Shown here piece by piece: positions 17,008 through 25,345 of a stretch of DNA of 64,000 bases. The notes beneath the pieces are model-generated. The model was not told where the DNA came from. It searched no databases and saw only the letters and a program-made list of their open reading frames with translations. Every line of letters starts with the position of its first letter. Position 1 is the first letter of the stretch. The stretch is from Aliihoeflea sp. 40Bstr573 (GTDB taxonomy: Bacteria > Pseudomonadota > Alphaproteobacteria > Rhizobiales > Rhizobiaceae): positions 1 through 64,000 of the forward strand of contig NZ_JAAAMH010000007.1 in the NCBI RefSeq assembly GCF_024105655.1, written 5' to 3'. A program made the position numbers and the translations under genes.

Positions 17008-17277
17008 ATGAAGGTTTTGGCTGCCGCTCTTCTTGCTGGCGCTGTGCTTGCCGGCGGCGCCGCCCAGGCATCCGAGCTCGTCTATCGGCCGATCAACCCG
17101 TCGCTCGGCGGCGATCCGCTGAATGGAAACTGGCTCCTGTCGCAGGCGACGGCGCAGACCGAAGGCGGCGGCTCGCCGGGCTTCTCGATCGACTTCCCGG
17201 ATTTCGGCGGCGTCGCGCAGCCCGATCCGGATCTCGTCGAGCAGCCCGAGGTCGATCCCGCCGGCACCGGCGACTGA
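17008..17277 (+). CDS. csgF: Curli assembly protein CsgF
   Basis: CsgF binds the outer mouth of CsgG and couples secretion to nucleation. After a signal peptide (VLAAALLAGAVLAGGAAQA) the mature protein starts ELVYRPINPSLGGDPLNGNWLLSQATAQ, the most conserved part of the family; in Escherichia coli this N-terminus inserts into the CsgG channel. At 89 residues it is clearly shorter than the enterobacterial protein (138); the C-terminal half is reduced to an acidic, proline-rich tail. The ATG has GGAGG upstream. It is last in the plus-strand run of curli genes and is convergent with another curlin-like gene. Confidence 0.9.
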   Translation: MKVLAAALLAGAVLAGGAAQASELVYRPINPSLGGDPLNGNWLLSQATAQTEGGGSPGFSIDFPDFGGVAQPDPDLVEQPEVDPAGTGD

Positions 17278-17309
17278 CGCCTGCGGGCCGGCCGTCCGCT
17301 TGAGCGCGA

Positions 17310-17699
17310 TCAGCGCTGGCGGATGATCGCGACGTTGCCGTTGCCCTGCTGCGAAACCATCGCCTGGTGACCGATCCCGCGCTGCGTGATCGAGGCGACG
17401 TTGTTGAGGCCGATCTGCTGGATCAGGCCGACATTGCGGCTGCCGAACTGGCTGACCGTGCCCTGGTTGCCGCTGCCCTGCTGCCAGACGAGGCCGAGAT
17501 TTCCCGGGCCGCTCGGCTGCAAGGCGGGCATCTGCATGGCGAGTTCGACGATCGGCTGCATCAGCTCGCTGGTCGTCATCCGCACGGAAGCGGACGTCGG
17601 CGCGATCTGCTGGATATAGGCCGGCGAAGTGAAACTTTGGGCACCAGCCTTGGTGCTAAGGGCGATCAACAAAATGACTGAAATCAGCGCTCTATTCAT
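17310..17699 (-). CDS. Curlin-repeat protein (CsgB-like), opposite strand
   Basis: A 129-residue secreted protein with a signal peptide (ALISVILLIALSTKAGAQ). The middle has SELMQPIVELAMQMP, shared with the plus-strand curlin at 16.4-16.9 kb, followed by three to four curlin units (LVWQQGSGNQGTVSQFG, RNVGLIQQIGLNNVASITQ, HQAMVSQQGNGNVAII). It ends in RQR, and a basic C-terminal repeat is typical of the nucleator CsgB. It is read toward csgF and must have its own promoter near 17.70-17.79 kb. It is probably the nucleator or a minor subunit. Confidence 0.8.
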   Translation of the reverse strand: MNRALISVILLIALSTKAGAQSFTSPAYIQQIAPTSASVRMTTSELMQPIVELAMQMPALQPSGPGNLGLVWQQGSGNQGTVSQFGSRNVGLIQQIGLNNVASITQRGIGHQAMVSQQGNGNVAIIRQR

Positions 17700-17791
17700 C
17701 TCTGTTCTCCGATACAGAGAAAGAGTAGCAGATCGAAATCTAAAATGACGTGAACGTGAATGGTTTACGTCAGGTTTAGATATGTCTCTAT

Positions 17792-17971
17792 TTATTCTGA
17801 TAACTGCTGATCCTTATCGCGGCAGGCCATCCTGACGCAGATCAATTCGCACGCCCGGTTCGCTATTTCAATCGCTTTTCGGCGTGGTGGATCATGAACA
17901 GAAGTTCCTTCCGAGACTTTTTCACACGACGTGACGGCCTCATCAAACATTAAGCGATCGAAATCCGTCAT
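17792..17971 (-). CDS. Possible small protein, function unknown
   Basis: A 59-residue candidate starting MTDFDRLMFDEAVTSCEKV and ending ACRDKDQQLSE, with an alpha-helical pattern and ARRKA-like middle (RRKAIEIANRACELI). The start has only a weak purine-rich sequence upstream. The frame stays open further upstream to about 18445 (217 codons in all), but that part has no recognisable domain, so I give only the better-looking segment. It could equally be non-coding. Confidence 0.3.
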   Translation of the reverse strand: MTDFDRLMFDEAVTSCEKVSEGTSVHDPPRRKAIEIANRACELICVRMACRDKDQQLSE

Positions 17972-18532
17972 GGCCAAAACCCCCGGAGGCTGCCATGAAG
18001 TACAGCGCAATGTTGAACAGCTGTACGTTAGTGCTTGATGTCCTCCAACCTGCCAAGCCGAAACAGTCCGCCACGCCCGGCCAGGTGACGCAAAATGTTT
18101 ACGAGATCGGCCATTTGCCGGTCGGCCAGTCTCCAGGGGAGAGTTGTCATTGAAAGTGGTGATGGCGTCTTTTTCGGTTGGCTGCGTTCGCGCGCCTTCG
18201 AGAATTAAGTCGCAGCCGCACAGATAATCTCCTCGAAATTTACGCCCCGTACGTGTTTGCCTGTATGGTAGGTGCCGCAGTTCGTAGGCTAGCCCGTCGA
18301 TGAGATAACGCAACAGTTCCTCAGCGGCGACGGCACCGGGGTCCTGACGAACTTCTGTTCTTCGGAGATCAGGAGTTTTCAACGCAATAGCTTTCGTGAT
18401 GTTGAATGGGGCCCGCAAGGCGTTCTCGGGCTTCTCGGCTCGCACAGGTTCTAGCTTCTGGTGTTAGTCGAAGATTGCGTCGACGACCTGACGCGGCATA
18501 TTGGTGAGTAGGAGAAGGAAAGGCTGGATAGA
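17972..18532. other. Region without a recognised gene between curli and catabolic clusters
   Basis: About 560 bases, visibly less GC-rich than both sides. A minus-strand frame is open across much of it (contains EELLRYLIDGLAYELRHLPY and GDYLCGCDLIL), which could be a small gene or a relic, but I do not recognise it. The region must also hold the promoter of the araC-type gene; GAAGGAAAGG lies just before its start. Confidence 0.35.
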
Positions 18533-19399
18533 ATGTCCAACGCGCTGCGCATCGCCATCGGCCGGTTCGGGCGGGTGGCTCTTCTCGACATGGACAGGCC
18601 GTTGGTCCGCCACGCGCACCCGCATTGCCACGTGCTGCTGAAGGTCGAGGGGGCGGACACGCAGTTTTCGGTGCGCGACCGCACTGTGCTCCTGACCGAC
18701 GAAAGCGCCGTGCTGATCAACGCCTGGGAGCCGCATGCCTACGCGCATGATCTTTCACGGCCGAAGACGGTGATCCTGGCGCTCTACATCGAACCCCAAT
18801 GGTTGGAACATTTCCGCAAGAACTGGGGTGCCAGCCATGCGCCGGACTTCTTCGAGTCGGCGGTTGGCTCGATCACGCCGAATATCAGGCGGCTTGCCCG
18901 CGAGCTGGCAGAGGCAATGGTGCATGCACCGCAAGCCGCCGCATTGCACGAGGACATGCTCGGCCGGCTGATGATCACGGTCATCGAGCGTTTTACCGCT
19001 TGGCGCGGCGTGCCTCAGTCGATCAGCGCGATGGCCGTGCGCGAGCCGTCCGATTTCCGCATCCGCAAGGCCGTCATGCTGATGAAGGAGAGCCCCGGCA
19101 CGATCTCGGACATGGACACGCTGGCGGCCGATGTGGGCATGTCGCGGGCGCATTTCTTCCGACAGTTCGAAAGTGTCATGCGCGTCAGCCCCCGCGTCTA
19201 TCTCAACGTTCAGCGGCTCGAACGCGCCGTGAGCGCCGTCTCGGACGGACAAGAGACCTTCGCCGACATCGGCGAGCGGCTCGGCTTTTCGGTTCCGGCG
19301 CATTTTTCGCGCTTCTTCCACGATCACGCCGGGTCGTCGCCGAGCGTGTTCCGCTCCGTGACGCGTCTCGCTGGGCCGCAATTTGAGACTCCTCGGTAA
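18533..19399 (+). CDS. AraC family transcriptional regulator
   Basis: A 288-residue one-component regulator. The N-terminal half is a cupin-like ligand-binding domain (RHAHPHCHVLLKVEG near residue 25, DESAVLINAWEPHAY). The C-terminal half has the two AraC helix-turn-helix motifs: TLAADVGMSRAHFFRQFESV and FADIGERLGFSVPAHFSRFFHDHAG, then SPSVFR. It lies 95 bases upstream of the molybdenum hydroxylase operon on the same strand, so it most likely controls that operon in response to an aromatic or related acid. Effector and operator are unknown. Confidence 0.88.
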   Translation: MSNALRIAIGRFGRVALLDMDRPLVRHAHPHCHVLLKVEGADTQFSVRDRTVLLTDESAVLINAWEPHAYAHDLSRPKTVILALYIEPQWLEHFRKNWGASHAPDFFESAVGSITPNIRRLARELAEAMVHAPQAAALHEDMLGRLMITVIERFTAWRGVPQSISAMAVREPSDFRIRKAVMLMKESPGTISDMDTLAADVGMSRAHFFRQFESVMRVSPRVYLNVQRLERAVSAVSDGQETFADIGERLGFSVPAHFSRFFHDHAGSSPSVFRSVTRLAGPQFETPR

Positions 19400-19493
19400 G
19401 TCATGAGACACGCCGGTATCGCCGGTTAGGCTCAATGGCTGTTCCTTCCGTAAATGGTGCTGCTTCCAACGCACGCGCCAGGGAGGAAATGCC

Positions 19494-22472
19494 ATGAACG
19501 AGCACACGCGGCCGAAAAGCCTCGTCGGAAAGTCGGTCGAACGCGTGGAAGATGCGAGCCTGCTCAAAGGCCGCGGGCGCTTTATCGACGATCTTCCGAC
19601 ACGCCGTGATACTGCGCATGCTGCATTCCTGCGCTCGCCGCATGCCCATGCCGAAATCCGCGCCATCGATACCGAAAAGGCCAGGGCCCATCCCGGTGTG
19701 TATGCGGTACTGACCGGCGAAGAGGTCGCAAATCTGACCAACAGCCTCGTCGTCGGAGTGAAGGCTGATGTCGAATGCTGGCCGATGGCGCGAGACCGCG
19801 TCCGCTATGTCGGCGAGCCGGTCGTGCTGGTGGTGGCGGAAAGCCGCTATGTCGCCGAAGACGCGCTGGACCTTGTGGAGGTCACCTACGAGACGTTGCC
19901 TCCCGTGATCGAGCCGCGCGCGGCTCTGCTCGACGACGCGCCGGTGCTCCACCCCTCGCTTGGTACGAACCTGATCAACGAACGCGCGTTCCGCTACGGC
20001 GACCCGGACGCTGCTTTCGCGGTCGCCGCGCACCGGATCGCGATCACCACCGCCTATCCGCGCAATTCCTGCACGCCGATCGAGACCTATGGCGTGATCG
20101 CCGAATACGACCCCGGCGAAGACGCCTACGACGTCACGGCGAACTTCCAGGGGCCTTTCTCCATCCATGCGGTTCTCTCGCGCGCGCTCAAAGTGCCGGG
20201 CAACCGCATGCGGCTGCGCACCCCGCCGGATTCGGGCGGCTCCTTCGGCGTCAAGCAGGGCGTCTTTCCCTATGTCGTGCTTGTCGCCATCGCCGCGCGC
20301 GTCGCCAATCGGCCGGTCAAGTGGATCGAGGATCGCCTGGAGCACCTGACCGCTTCAGTCTCGGCAACCAACCGGGTGACGACGTTGGAAGCGGCGGTGG
20401 AATCCGACGGGCGGATCACGGCGCTTTCCTGGGACCAGATCGAGGATTGCGGCGCACATCTGCGGGCGCCCGAGCCGGCGACGCTCTACCGGATGCACGG
20501 CAACATGACCGGTGCTTACGCGATCGAGAACGTCACCATCCGCAATCGGGTCGTTCTGACCAACAAGACACCGACAGGCCTCAACAGGGGTTTCGGCGGC
20601 CCCCAGATCTATTTCCCGCTGGAACGTCTGGTCCACAAGATCGCCGACGAACTCGGGCTCGACCGGCTTGACGTGATTCGCAAGAACCTGGTGCCGAGTG
20701 ACGCCTTTCCCTACCGCACGGCGACAGGTGCCCTGCTCGATTCCGGCGACTACCAGTCGGCGCTCGACCGTGCCGTCACCGAAGGCGGGCTCGACGAACT
20801 GATCGCCCGGCGCGACGCGGCCCGCGCCGAAGGCCGGCTCTACGGCATCGGCTTCACCGCCGCGGTGGAACCGAGCGTCTCGAACATGGGCTACATCACC
20901 ACCGTCTTGACGCCGGAAGCACGCGCCAAGGCCGGGCTGAAGAACGGCGCGCAGGCCGTGGCGACGGTCGGGATCGATCCGCTCGGATCCGTCACCGTCA
21001 AGGTCGCATCGGTGCCGCAGGGGCAAGGCCACCGCACGGTGCTCGCGCAGGTCGTCGCCGACCGGCTGGGGCTGCCGCTCAGCGCGGTTCGGGTCAACAC
21101 CGAGCTCGACACCAACCGGGACGCCTGGTCGATCGCATCGGGCAATTATGCAAGCCGCTTTGCCCCGGCCGTCGCCGGGACCGCAAAACTCGCGGCAGAC
21201 AGTCTGCGCGGTCGGCTGGCGACCATTGCCGCAGCTCAGCTCAACGTCACCGCCGAACAGGTCGAATTCGCCGACGGCAAGGTGTTCGACAGCGGCAACC
21301 CCGACAATTCCGTCTCCTTCGCGCGTGTTGCCGCGGCCAGCCACTGGGCTCCGGGCACCGTGCCGGAAGGCACCGGGCAGACGATCCGCGAGACCGTGTT
21401 CTGGACGCCCGATGAACTGACCGCGCCGACGCCGCAGGACGGGATCAATTCGTCCCTCTGCCATGGCTTCATCTTCGATTTCTGCGGCGTGGAAATCGAC
21501 CGCGATACCGGCGCGGCGCGCATCGACCGCTACGTGACCATGCATGATTGCGGCACGATCCTTCATCCCGGCATGGTGGACGGCCAGGTACGCGGCGGCT
21601 TTGCCCAGGCGCTCGGTGCCGCACTCTACGAAGAATATGCCTATGGCGCGGACGGGGCCTTCCTGACCGGCACGCTCGCCGACTATCTGATCCCGACCGT
21701 GCTGGAGACGCCGGAGCCGGTCATCCTTCATTTCGAGAGCCCGTCGCCCTTCACGCCGCTCGGCGCAAAAGGTGTCGGCGAAGGCAACTGCATGTCGACG
21801 CCGGTCTGCATCGCCAACGCCATCGCCGATGCGACCAGTGTCGAGGACCTGACGCTGCCGCTCTCGCCGAGCAAGATTTCGGCCCTGATCCACGGCGAGG
21901 AGAAGCCCTCGGCAAAGCCGAAACGCGACGTCAAGCCGATGAAGGCGCGCGCGGGCGAGCGGACGCTTTCTGGCGAAGGGTCCGCTGAGGTTTCCGCCCC
22001 GCGTGAAGAGATTTGGGCGATGCTGCTCGATCCCAAGACGCTGGAAGCGATCATTCCTGGCGCCCACAAGGTCGAAAAGATCTCCGACACCCAATTCCGC
22101 GCCGACGTCACGTTGGGTGTCGGTCCGGTCAAGGGGCGCTACCGGGCCGATATCACCCTGTCGGACATGGTTGAACCGGAAGCGGTGACGCTTTCCGGCG
22201 GCACCGAAGGGGCGCTCGGGTCTGGACGCGGACAGGGTCGCATCACGCTGACCAAGACAGAGACTGGCACCCGGGTCTCCTACAGCTACGAAGCCGGTAT
22301 AGGCGGCAAGGTGGCCTCCGTCGGCGGGCGCCTGCTCGATGGTGCGGCGCGGGTGGTCATCGGCCAGTTCTTCCAGTCGCTTGCCCGGTATGCCGGGCGC
22401 GGCAAGGCCGCCAAGTCCGCTTCGTCCGGCATCTTGGCGCGACTTCGATCGCTCCTGGGGAGGCGCGCATGA
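19494..22472 (+). CDS. Molybdenum hydroxylase large subunit with fused CoxG-like domain
   Basis: This is the molybdopterin-binding subunit of the xanthine dehydrogenase/CO dehydrogenase family, 992 residues. It begins VGKSVERVEDASLLKGRGRFIDD, has LNRGFGGPQIYFPLERL in the cofactor region, and PLGAKGVGEGN with the catalytic glutamate near residue 763. After about residue 800 a linker leads to an extra domain (GSAEVSAPREEIWAMLLD, IPGAHKVEKIS, TEGALGSGRGQGRI, YEAGIGGKVASVGGRLLDGAA) that matches the CoxG/SRPBCC family, normally a separate gene. A hydrophobic/basic tail follows. It lacks the AYxCSFR loop of true CO dehydrogenase, so it should hydroxylate an organic substrate. The stop overlaps the next gene by 4 bases. 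Confidence 0.88.
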   Translation: MNEHTRPKSLVGKSVERVEDASLLKGRGRFIDDLPTRRDTAHAAFLRSPHAHAEIRAIDTEKARAHPGVYAVLTGEEVANLTNSLVVGVKADVECWPMARDRVRYVGEPVVLVVAESRYVAEDALDLVEVTYETLPPVIEPRAALLDDAPVLHPSLGTNLINERAFRYGDPDAAFAVAAHRIAITTAYPRNSCTPIETYGVIAEYDPGEDAYDVTANFQGPFSIHAVLSRALKVPGNRMRLRTPPDSGGSFGVKQGVFPYVVLVAIAARVANRPVKWIEDRLEHLTASVSATNRVTTLEAAVESDGRITALSWDQIEDCGAHLRAPEPATLYRMHGNMTGAYAIENVTIRNRVVLTNKTPTGLNRGFGGPQIYFPLERLVHKIADELGLDRLDVIRKNLVPSDAFPYRTATGALLDSGDYQSALDRAVTEGGLDELIARRDAARAEGRLYGIGFTAAVEPSVSNMGYITTVLTPEARAKAGLKNGAQAVATVGIDPLGSVTVKVASVPQGQGHRTVLAQVVADRLGLPLSAVRVNTELDTNRDAWSIASGNYASRFAPAVAGTAKLAADSLRGRLATIAAAQLNVTAEQVEFADGKVFDSGNPDNSVSFARVAAASHWAPGTVPEGTGQTIRETVFWTPDELTAPTPQDGINSSLCHGFIFDFCGVEIDRDTGAARIDRYVTMHDCGTILHPGMVDGQVRGGFAQALGAALYEEYAYGADGAFLTGTLADYLIPTVLETPEPVILHFESPSPFTPLGAKGVGEGNCMSTPVCIANAIADATSVEDLTLPLSPSKISALIHGEEKPSAKPKRDVKPMKARAGERTLSGEGSAEVSAPREEIWAMLLDPKTLEAIIPGAHKVEKISDTQFRADVTLGVGPVKGRYRADITLSDMVEPEAVTLSGGTEGALGSGRGQGRITLTKTETGTRVSYSYEAGIGGKVASVGGRLLDGAARVVIGQFFQSLARYAGRGKAAKSASSGILARLRSLLGRRA

Positions 22473-23296
22473 AGCCCGCAGCTTTTGACTACCTTCAGGC
22501 CGCAACGCTCGACGAGGCCCTGGACCTGCTGCACGAGGCAGGCGGCGATGCCCGTGTCATCGCCGGAGGCCAGTCGCTGGTGCCGATGCTCAACATGCGC
22601 CTCGCCCGGCCAGCGGTTCTCGTCGACATCATGGGCATCGATGATCTGCGCAAGATCGAGGCCAGCGCCAACGACATCAGGATCGGCGCAGGCGTGCGTC
22701 AGGCGCAGCTCGAAGCATGGCCGAACCTTTCCGCCCGGTTGCCGCTCGTAGCGATGGCCCTGCCTTGGCTCGGCCATGTCCAGACCCGCGCGCGGGGCAC
22801 GGTCTGCGGCTCGCTCGCCCATGCAGATCCGAGCGCGGAGCTGCCGTTGTCGCTGATCGCGCTTCAGGGAAGTCTGCACCTGCGCACGAAACGCAAGCGG
22901 CGCACGGTTGCAGCCGACGATTTCTTCCTCGGCATGATGGCGACCGAGCTTGGCGAAGGCGAAATGATCGAAGCGGTGTCGTTCCCCACCCGCCGCGAGG
23001 GCACCGGATACGGCTTCAATGAAATCGGGCGTCGCCACGGCGATTTCGCCATCACGGCGGTGGCCGCAGTCGTCACCGAGCGATCCGCATCGATCGCCAT
23101 TGCCGGCGTGGACGACCGGCCGCGGCGCTTCGACGTACCGTTGCCGAGCGATCCCGGCCTCGATGATGCGCTGAACGAGATCGCCTGGGACCTCAACGCC
23201 CGCGACGACATTCACGCTTCGGCCAGCTACCGGCGCGAACTCACACGGCGACTTGGCCGCAGGACGATCGAGGAGGCTGCCGCATGTCTCGTCTGA
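22469..23296 (+). CDS. Molybdenum hydroxylase FAD-binding medium subunit
   Basis: This is the electron-transfer flavoprotein subunit (CoxM/CutM type), 275 residues. The FAD pyrophosphate loop is visible as VIAGGQSLVPMLNMRLARP near residue 31. The second loop is TRARGTVCGSLAHADPSAELP, where most relatives have the TIGGS pattern; here it reads TVCGS. A C-terminal CO_deh_flav_C domain follows (GFNEIGRRHGDFAITAV). It overlaps the upstream large-subunit gene (ATGA) and the downstream iron-sulfur gene by 13 bases, so the three subunits are translationally coupled. FAD would pass electrons from the 2Fe-2S subunit to the final acceptor. Confidence 0.9.
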   Translation: MKPAAFDYLQAATLDEALDLLHEAGGDARVIAGGQSLVPMLNMRLARPAVLVDIMGIDDLRKIEASANDIRIGAGVRQAQLEAWPNLSARLPLVAMALPWLGHVQTRARGTVCGSLAHADPSAELPLSLIALQGSLHLRTKRKRRTVAADDFFLGMMATELGEGEMIEAVSFPTRREGTGYGFNEIGRRHGDFAITAVAAVVTERSASIAIAGVDDRPRRFDVPLPSDPGLDDALNEIAWDLNARDDIHASASYRRELTRRLGRRTIEEAAACLV

Positions 23297-23799
23297 AAGC
23301 CCATCAGAAAAGGACCGTCGCCTTCCGGCTCAACGGTCTTCCCGTCAGAGCCGAGGCGGAAAGCCGGACGCTTCTGAGCGACTTCATCCGCCATGAGATC
23401 GGCATGACCGGCACGCATGTCGGCTGCGAGCACGGCGTGTGCGGCGCATGCACGATCCAGGTCGATGGAGCGCCGGCGCGTGCCTGCCTGATGCTCGCCG
23501 TTCAGGCGGAAGGAACCGACATCCGCACCGTCGAAGCGTTATCGCCCGGCGAAGCTCGGCTGTCCGCGCTTCAGGCCGCGTTCAAACGCCATCACGGCCT
23601 GCAATGCGGCTTCTGCACGCCTGGCATCCTGATGTCACTCGATGCGCTGATCGGCGCACGGCCCGACGCAGGACGCGAGGAGGTGCGCGACCATCTTTCC
23701 GGTCACCTGTGCCGGTGCACCGGATACGCGACAATCGTGGAGGCCGCTCTTTCGGCCCTCGATGACATCCGCAGGGAGGAGGCTAACGGCAATGTTTGA
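23284..23799 (+). CDS. Molybdenum hydroxylase 2Fe-2S small subunit
   Basis: This is the CoxS-type iron-sulfur subunit, 171 residues. The plant-ferredoxin cluster motif is GCEHGVCGACTIQVDG with the fourth Cys in RACLML. The second cluster motif is QCGFCTPGILMS with CRCTGYATI. It transfers electrons from molybdenum to FAD. The start overlaps the FAD-subunit gene by 13 bases. The stop overlaps the ligase start by 8 bases (ATGTTTGA), so the ligase is part of the same transcript. Confidence 0.93.
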   Translation: MSRLKAHQKRTVAFRLNGLPVRAEAESRTLLSDFIRHEIGMTGTHVGCEHGVCGACTIQVDGAPARACLMLAVQAEGTDIRTVEALSPGEARLSALQAAFKRHHGLQCGFCTPGILMSLDALIGARPDAGREEVRDHLSGHLCRCTGYATIVEAALSALDDIRREEANGNV

Positions 23800-25312
23800 T
23801 TTGGGAACGAGTTTTGTGGCGAGCGTGGATCGCGATCCACATGCGCTCGCCATCGTGGACGGCGACACGCGCCTGACTTATGGCGAATGGTACGAGCGCA
23901 TTTCGGCACTTGTCGCCGGTCTTGGGGAAATGGGGCTGCGGCGTGGCGACCACGTTTTGACGGCGATGCAGAACCGCTGGGAGAACGCCTCGCTTCATTG
24001 GGCGTGCCAGTTCGTCGGCATCATCGTCACGCCTTTGAACTGGCGCGCCAAGGCTGACGAGGTGGATCACGGCATTGCCGATTCCGGCGCCAAGGCCGTG
24101 TTCTACGAGGAAGTGACCGAGGAAGCCGTCGCCAACTCGGCGAAAGCCGCCGGTCTCGCCAAGAAATCGGCCACCGAACTTGCGGCAATGATGCAGGCGC
24201 ACGCACCGCTCGCCGTGCCGCAGGCATCGGCCGACGACTGGTCGCTGATGCTCTACACCTCCGGCACCACGTCCCGGCCGAAGGGCGTGCCGCGCCGCCA
24301 TCGCGCCGAACGCGCCGGGGCGCTCGCCCATGTGGCGCAGAACCTTTATCGCCTTGGCGAACGCACGCTCGGCGTCATGCCGCTCTATCACACGATGGGG
24401 GTACGCTCGCTGATCGCATCCTCGCTGATCGGCGGCGCGTTCATCTGCCTCCCGCGCTTCGACGCCGGCAAGGCGATCGACCTGATCGAGGCCGAAGGGA
24501 TAACCAACCTCTATCTGGTGCCGACGCTCTATCACGACGTCGTCTACCACGAAGGTTTCTCGCCGCAGCGCGTGAAGTCGGTGACCAAGCTTGGCTATGC
24601 AGGCGCATCGATGACGGATGGACTGCTGCGCAAGCTCGACGACGCCTTCAAGCCGGAACTGTTCGTGAACCATTACGGCTCCTCCGAGATCTACACGTTC
24701 ACCATCGATCAGAAAGCAGCGTCAAAGCCCGGATCGGCGGGACGCGCCGGCATCAACCAGATGATCCGGGTCGCGAAGCTGAACGCGGCAAGCCCCGACG
24801 AACTTGCCGAACCCGGCGAGGAAGGCGAAATCATCGCGCTCGCCAAGAGCGACGAGGCCTTCGAAGGTTACTGGAACAGGCCTGAATCGACCGAAAAGGC
24901 CCTGCGCAAGGGCTGGTACTTCACCGGCGACACCGGCTTCTTCGACAAGGATGGCGATCTGTTCGTCACGGGCCGCGCCGACGACATGATCATCACCGGC
25001 GGCGAGAACGTCTCGCCCGTCGAGGTGGAAAGCTGCCTGTCGCTGCATGACAACGTCGCCGAAGTTGCCGTGGTCGGCCTTCCCGACGAGCGCTGGGGCA
25101 AGATCGTCACCGCCTTCGTCAAGCGCCGCGGCGACGTGACGGTCGAGGAGCTCGACCAGCACTGCAAGACCTCGGGCCTTGCCAATTTCCGCCGGCCCCG
25201 CCGCATCGTCTTCGTCGAGGACATTCCCAAGTCGCCCGTCGGAAAGATTCTGCGCCGAATGCTCGTCGCCGGCGATTACCGCGAAGAACAACGCACCCCC
25301 GAAAACCAATAA
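23792..25312 (+). CDS. Acyl-CoA ligase (AMP-forming), probably for an aromatic or related acid
   Basis: A class I adenylate-forming enzyme, 506 residues, that would activate a carboxylic acid to its CoA thioester using ATP. The P-loop motif is LMLYTSGTTSRPKGVP near residue 150, then YGSSE near 292, the hinge YFTGDTGFFDKDGD, GRADDMIITGGENVSP, and the C-terminal lysine region PKSPVGKILRR. The ATG at 23792 is chosen because GGGAGGAGG lies upstream and relatives start at this point; a longer frame begins inside the iron-sulfur gene. Context suggests that the hydroxylase product or its precursor is the substrate, and BenE suggests a benzoate-like acid, but the specificity cannot be read from sequence. 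Confidence 0.9.
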   Translation: MFDLGTSFVASVDRDPHALAIVDGDTRLTYGEWYERISALVAGLGEMGLRRGDHVLTAMQNRWENASLHWACQFVGIIVTPLNWRAKADEVDHGIADSGAKAVFYEEVTEEAVANSAKAAGLAKKSATELAAMMQAHAPLAVPQASADDWSLMLYTSGTTSRPKGVPRRHRAERAGALAHVAQNLYRLGERTLGVMPLYHTMGVRSLIASSLIGGAFICLPRFDAGKAIDLIEAEGITNLYLVPTLYHDVVYHEGFSPQRVKSVTKLGYAGASMTDGLLRKLDDAFKPELFVNHYGSSEIYTFTIDQKAASKPGSAGRAGINQMIRVAKLNAASPDELAEPGEEGEIIALAKSDEAFEGYWNRPESTEKALRKGWYFTGDTGFFDKDGDLFVTGRADDMIITGGENVSPVEVESCLSLHDNVAEVAVVGLPDERWGKIVTAFVKRRGDVTVEELDQHCKTSGLANFRRPRRIVFVEDIPKSPVGKILRRMLVAGDYREEQRTPENQ

Positions 25313-25345
25313 GCACTCCGCCTGATGAACAGAAGGACTTCCGAC

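Noticed and set aside
20355-22505. 716-codon minus-strand frame opposite the molybdenum hydroxylase gene
   Set aside because: High-GC antisense shadow; the plus strand encodes a well-conserved enzyme with all motifs in frame and overlapping operon partners.
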